Below are positions 60,509 to 64,000 of a DNA stretch of 64,000 nt, piece after piece. The stretch is from Nitrospira sp. GTDB lineage: Bacteria > Nitrospirota > Nitrospiria > Nitrospirales > UBA8639. The DNA lies in the NCBI GenBank assembly GCA_024760505.1, contig CP058931.1:2552001-2616000 (forward strand), read 5' to 3'. Every line of letters begins with the position of its first letter. The first letter of the stretch is position 1. Position numbers and translations under genes: made by a program. The notes beneath the pieces were generated by a model that saw only the letters and a list, made by a program, of their open reading frames with translations, made no database searches and was not told the DNA's origin.

Positions 60509-61154
60509 GACAAACACAATCCGTCTCTTATTGGTCGATGATCATGAGGTGCTTCGTCTGGGCCTGAAAACGCTCTTTACTGAAACAGAGAGCATTCAGG
60601 TCGTGGGTGAAGCAGGCACCAGAGCCGCGGCGGTGTCCGAAGCCGACCGGCTTCATCCCGATGTGGTGCTCATGGATGTCCGTCTGCCGGACGGGAGCGG
60701 TATCGACGCCTGCCGTGAGATTCGGAATGCATCTCCCGACATCCGGGTGTTGTTTTTGACGTCCTTTGCCGACGACGAGGCGGTCATGGCGACCATCATG
60801 GCAGGGGCCAAAGGATTTCTGTTGAAAGAAATCAGCGGGGAGGAGTTAGTCCGTGCGGTAAACACGGTGGCTGCCGGTCAGTCTATTCTCGATCCTGCCA
60901 TCACACAACGCGTCCTCACCAAAATGCAGCATCTCTCCATCTCTTCCGCCGATGGCAAGAAAGAATCCTTAGCTCCACAGGAATTGAAGGTGCTGACACT
61001 GGTGGCCGAAGGTCAAACTAATAAGGAAATTGCCGTAGCACTCGACCTGAGCGATAAAACCGTTGGTCATTATCTCGAAAATATTTTCCAGAAATTACAA
61101 GTGACCCGCCGTTCTCAAGCTGCGGCAGAGTTCGTCCGCCGGTTCCCCCATTAG
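60495..61154 (+). CDS. NarL/LuxR-type response regulator
   Basis: A 219-residue regulator from the ATG at 60495 (AAAGGGA upstream). Receiver: IRLLLVDDHEVLRLGLK, phospho-acceptor in DVVLMDVRLPDGSGI, LFLTSFADDEAV, GFLLKEISG. HTH: LAPQELKVLTLVAEGQTNKE, then DLSDKTVGHYLENIFQKL. It overlaps the membrane kinase by 14 bases. The thiol-redox genes starting at 61312 lie just downstream and are possible targets, which is inference. Confidence 0.94.
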   Translation: MPRRKTNTIRLLLVDDHEVLRLGLKTLFTETESIQVVGEAGTRAAAVSEADRLHPDVVLMDVRLPDGSGIDACREIRNASPDIRVLFLTSFADDEAVMATIMAGAKGFLLKEISGEELVRAVNTVAAGQSILDPAITQRVLTKMQHLSISSADGKKESLAPQELKVLTLVAEGQTNKEIAVALDLSDKTVGHYLENIFQKLQVTRRSQAAAEFVRRFPH

Positions 61155-61311
61155 GGGCATTTACCCCTATTCGCATACGGGAAGAATAGTCGCCCGACTT
61201 GTGGTGTTCGCACCTACCGCTTTCCTCTCAATTCATACACAATAGCCCCAGACGATGAAGACTCCCAAACGGAGCCTGTTCTCATCCACTGTTTAATCCA
61301 AGGAGGCTATT

Positions 61312-61788
61312 ATGCCCAATCTCATTCCTAAAACATTCCTGATGCTCTCGACACTGGTGTTTGCTTGTGTGTACGGACTTATTTTGAGTCCCGGTTTGGT
61401 TCAGGCAGATAAAATATCGGGGCAGGACAACGTGAAAGTGTTGTATCACTTAGATAGTAACGACCCGGCTCTCGCCAAGTATGCATTGGCATTGATCAAT
61501 AAACACATTGAGGCTGAAGGCGGGCCAGACAAGATCGACCTGGTGCTGGTCGTGCATGGGCCGGCCCTGAAATTGTTTGAAAGCGACACAGTCGATCAGG
61601 AGTTGAAAGATAAATTGAAGGCGGTGATTGACAAAGGGATCAAGGCCGAAATGTGTCAGGTCTCGATGAAGCTCTATGGGACACCCCTGGAGAAATTACT
61701 TGCCGGGTTTACACCCACCGAACATCCGGTAGCCGTGAAGCGGATTGCCGATCTTCAACGCGCTGGTTATGTGTATATCAAACCGTAA
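61312..61788 (+). CDS. Periplasmic DsrE-like protein
   Basis: A 158-residue product with a Sec signal peptide (cut after LVQA). The mature part has the DsrE/YchN fold pattern: DNVKVLYHLDSNDPALAKYA, KIDLVLVVHGPALKLF, and a single Cys in KGIKAEMCQVSMKLYG, at the position of the sulfur-carrying Cys of this family. AAGGAGG precedes the ATG. Similar periplasmic forms are found near thiol-redox and sulfur-handling genes. It is followed after 9 bases by a TlpA-like gene. Confidence 0.85.
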   Translation: MPNLIPKTFLMLSTLVFACVYGLILSPGLVQADKISGQDNVKVLYHLDSNDPALAKYALALINKHIEAEGGPDKIDLVLVVHGPALKLFESDTVDQELKDKLKAVIDKGIKAEMCQVSMKLYGTPLEKLLAGFTPTEHPVAVKRIADLQRAGYVYIKP

Positions 61789-61797
61789 GGAGAAAAT

Positions 61798-62391
61798 ATG
61801 CGGAATAAGCTTTATATATCGACGACCTACAAAAGAGCCGCATCCAGTGGGAGCCTCTCAGGCTCCCACCGGGGACAATGGTGTATGGCAATCAGAGTTG
61901 GAGTCATCGGGGTCATGATGGTCTGCCTGAGTCTGTTCTTCGGAGTTTTACCGGCCCCTGCGGCTTCATCGGTTCCGGCTCCGGAATTTCAGCTCCACGC
62001 ATTTGATGGTCACACCTACAGCAAGGCTTCCTTGAATGGTCGCCCGACGCTTCTCGTCTTTTGGGCGCCATGGTGTCGGTATTGCCAAATGGAATTGCCG
62101 ATTCTCGCGAAATTTTATCAGGGAAACAAACCCGACCAACTCCAGGTTTTGACTGTGGCCTTCTCGGACAGTCTGGCCCATGTGGAGGAGTATGTCACAG
62201 CCAACCCTGACACCTTTATCTTTCCCACCGCCTATGATCAGGATAATGAGGTGGCGCAGGCTTTCGGTGTCAATGTCACCCCGACATTTGTGGTGATGGA
62301 CGCACAAGGGGAAATGATCCTTGCCCACCGTGGTGCAGGGATCAACCAGAATCCTCAGTACCAGAAGTTTCTTAAGAGTTTGAAACAATAA
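61798..62391 (+). CDS. TlpA/ResA-like periplasmic thioredoxin
   Basis: A 197-residue product from ATG 61798 (AAGGAG upstream), or 168 residues from ATG 61885, which starts directly with the signal/anchor (GVIGVMMVCLSLFFGVLPAP). The thioredoxin domain has VFWAPWCRYCQMELPILAKF (active-site CRYC) and the cis-Pro loop FGVNVTPTFVVMD. It faces the periplasm and reduces partner thiols, classically apocytochrome c or copper sites. The electron source would be a CcdA-type protein; the adjacent ccdA is broken. Confidence 0.92.
   Translation: MRNKLYISTTYKRAASSGSLSGSHRGQWCMAIRVGVIGVMMVCLSLFFGVLPAPAASSVPAPEFQLHAFDGHTYSKASLNGRPTLLVFWAPWCRYCQMELPILAKFYQGNKPDQLQVLTVAFSDSLAHVEEYVTANPDTFIFPTAYDQDNEVAQAFGVNVTPTFVVMDAQGEMILAHRGAGINQNPQYQKFLKSLKQ
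61847..61869 (+). promoter_or_regulatory. Perfect 9-bp hairpin in the tlpA-like 5' region
   Basis: GTGGGAGCC and GGCTCCCAC pair exactly over TCTCA, between the two possible starts (61798 and 61885). If translation starts at 61885, this is a leader hairpin that could affect expression. Confidence 0.4.
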
Positions 62392-62437
62392 ATGTTCAAC
62401 CGGGAAGAATCGATCTCCCAGGGATAGAATACTCATA

Positions 62438-63182
62438 GTGGAGTCCGGCACACACATTTCTCAAGTGACCTTGTCGGCGGCGTTTGGAGCCGGGATCTTG
62501 TCAGTCGTTTCCCCTTGTGTGCTTCCTCTGGTGCCGTCCTACGTCTCATATCTCACGGGACTTTCCATTGACCAACTCCGCGATTCATCGGCACCCACAG
62601 GATTCGCAAAACGATTATGTTCAATTCGTTACGGTTCATCGGAGGCTTTTCCGTCGTCTTCGTCGCGTTTGGCCTCTCAGCCGGTTTGTTCGGCCAATGG
62701 TTGTTCAACTTATAAGGCTATCTGCGAAAGTTCGGAGGAGGGCTGTTTATCCTGTTTGGTCTGTATGTGCTAAGCCTGTTCAACTTTGGATTTTTGTCTC
62801 AAGAACGGCGGCTCCATTTTCAGGGTCGCCCGGTAGGCTATCTGGGCTCGTTTCTCATCGGGGCCACCTTTGCCGTAGGTTGGACCCCATGCGTGGGTCC
62901 GATACTCGCGTCTATCTTCTTGTCTGCCGGCACCATCGATACCGCTGTTGATGGATTGGCCCTCCTCGTGTTCTACTCAATTGGGATGGGGCTTCCACTG
63001 CTTGTCACGGCTGTATGGCTCGATCGATTCTTAACCCGCTTCCGGCGGATCCGAACCTTTATGAAGCCGCTCTTCATCCTGAGTGGATTGCTATTGGTGG
63101 CGGTCTCCTCTATACCAATTCATTCTTTTTTCTGACGAGCTACTTAGAACGCTCGGGTATTGGATGGTATATCGGCCAATAG
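62438..63182 (+). pseudogene. ccdA-like cytochrome c biogenesis protein, broken
   Basis: Pieces of one CcdA/DsbD-type membrane protein appear in three frames. Part 1 (from GTG 62438): ILSVVSPCVLPLVPSYVSYL, with the first redox Cys. A one-base loss near 62615 shifts to FNSLRFIGGFSVVFVAFGLS, followed by an in-frame TAA at 62713-62715, then GYLRKFGGGLFILFGLYVLS and FLIGATFAVGWTPCVGPILA with the second Cys. A second one-base loss near 63105 shifts to LLYTNSFFLTSYLERSGIGW, ending at 63180-63182. Two frameshifts and one stop argue for decay, unless they are sequencing errors. It would have fed electrons to the TlpA-like protein. Confidence 0.85.
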
Positions 63183-63364
63183 TTTCTATTCGGCTGTTGT
63201 CTCTGGTCATCAATATCTCTCCTGCCAATGTGCGTACCCCGTTGCTCGTCCATCATGCTATCGTTTACCCTTGGGACAGATGAAGGCGAGGTCCTGCTTT
63301 GCGGACCAGCGCAGTGGTGTATTTCAAAAGTTTTGAGGATCCAATTAAAAAGGAGAATGATAGT

Positions 63365-64000
63365 ATGGCGACAATTGCGCCCTTCCGAGCTGTGAGGCCA
63401 AAATCTGAATTAGCCGGTCAAGTGGCGGCCCCTCCCTATGATGTGGTCTCCTTGCAAGAGGCGCGGGATTTAGCGGATGGAAATCCCTATTGCTTCCTTC
63501 GCATTGGTCGGGCCGAACTTGAGCTTGGTGATGGAGTCGACCCATATTCCGCCGAGGTCTATCAACGCGGGGCCGATAATCTCCGGAAGCTCATCAAGGA
63601 CGGGGTCTTGGCCCAAGAGCCACAACCACTCTTCGGAGTCTACCGACAAAAGTGGGGCCAGCATGAGCAGACCGGCATCGTGGCACTGGCATCCGTCGAC
63701 GAATACGACCGGGGTATCATCAAAAAACATGAATATACTCGGCCGGTCAAGGAAGCTGACCGGGTGCGGATTATCGAAACCCATGAATCGCAATCGGGGC
63801 CGGTTTTGCTCTTTTTTCGCCAGACGGCCAAAATTGATCACTGGTTGAAAGAGGTGACGAGTACGAAGCCGGATGTCCATTTTGTCGCTCAAGATAAGAT
63901 CGAGCACACCGTCTGGAGTGTGCGAGATCCATCCGCCATTCAAGAAGTCATGAAGAACTTTCAAGATCTTCCGGCCTTATATATCGCCGATGGGCATCAT
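63365..64000 (+). CDS. DUF1015 family protein (partial)
   Basis: The first 212 residues of a DUF1015 protein, cut by the window end. The family start is clear: MATIAPFRAVRPKSELAGQV, then AAPPYDVVSLQEARDLADGN and YCFLRIGRAEL; later YRQKWGQHEQTGIVALASVD and LPALYIADGHH, the family's conserved DGHHR region. AAAAAGGAG lies upstream of the ATG. Full-length members are about 410-430 residues. Function is not established; members often lie near serine-biosynthesis genes. Confidence 0.93.
   Translation, partial: MATIAPFRAVRPKSELAGQVAAPPYDVVSLQEARDLADGNPYCFLRIGRAELELGDGVDPYSAEVYQRGADNLRKLIKDGVLAQEPQPLFGVYRQKWGQHEQTGIVALASVDEYDRGIIKKHEYTRPVKEADRVRIIETHESQSGPVLLFFRQTAKIDHWLKEVTSTKPDVHFVAQDKIEHTVWSVRDPSAIQEVMKNFQDLPALYIADGHH

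Noticed and set aside
61155..61180. AGGGG/CCCCT hairpin after the response regulator as a terminator
   Set aside because: The stem is only five pairs with no following T tract.

Overview
The window looks like chromosome from a Nitrospira-type bacterium (Nitrospirota). This is an inference from gene content: a periplasmic copper nitrite reductase of NirK type, several PAS/sigma-54 regulators, NarL-type two-component pairs, an AddAB nuclease, a Rieske ferredoxin, TlpA/CcdA/DsrE thiol-redox genes, and dispersed GTTGAAAAA-ended repeats of a kind I associate with Nitrospira genomes. No rRNA or 16S marker is present, so the genus is not proven. Most genes have clear Shine-Dalgarno sites, short gaps and ATGA overlaps.

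Layout. 1-2 kb: a sodium:solute symporter. 2.1-8.4 kb: a very large secreted repeat protein on the minus strand, with near-perfect 750-bp internal repeats, flanked on both sides by copies of a duplicated small-gene segment. 8.4-10.2 kb: small secreted proteins. 10.24-18.88 kb: a genomic island inserted into the 3' half of tRNA-Leu(CAG). It has 56-bp att repeats, a tyrosine integrase next to the rebuilt tRNA, an AlpA/Xis-like gene, a DUF1376-like replication gene, one possible phage tail gene and an unusual density of ribbon-helix-helix genes. 19-21 kb: a degenerate helicase-like protein and a partner. 21.3-23.7 kb: rplI-glyA-nrdR. 23.8-26.3 kb: a cytoplasmic histidine kinase fused to a Rossmann domain with its NarL-type regulator, then a glutaredoxin-like protein and a zinc ribbon protein. 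26.4-34.4 kb: addB-addA, a TPR lipoprotein and lgt. 34.7-38 kb: a sigma-54 activator with its apparent small target gene, then an Mrp ATPase and a Rieske protein. 38.4-44.6 kb: a five-gene oligopeptide ABC transporter. 45-46.1 kb: an AT-richer orphan PD-(D/E)XK-like gene between inverted repeats. 46.4-55.2 kb: 2-oxoacid decarboxylase, a toxin-antitoxin pair, a Memo-like protein, cyclophilin, a glycosyltransferase, elbB and small membrane or zinc proteins. 55.4-58.5 kb: nirK and a divergent PAS-PAS-AAA+ activator. 59-61.2 kb: a second NarL-type kinase/regulator pair. 61.3-63.2 kb: DsrE, TlpA and a broken ccdA. The window ends inside a DUF1015 gene.

How the parts work together. The best-supported circuit is nitrite reduction. 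The nirK gene has a -24/-12 sigma-54 promoter and three upstream AACAATATTTTG boxes, two of them forming a perfect 15-bp palindrome, next to a divergent sigma-54 activator. A second, parallel sigma-54 module sits at 34.7-36.6 kb, with its own promoter and two AAACGTTTCA boxes. The island shows a set of small DNA-binding proteins around one integrase and no capsid or conjugation genes, as expected of a satellite or integrative element rather than a complete phage.
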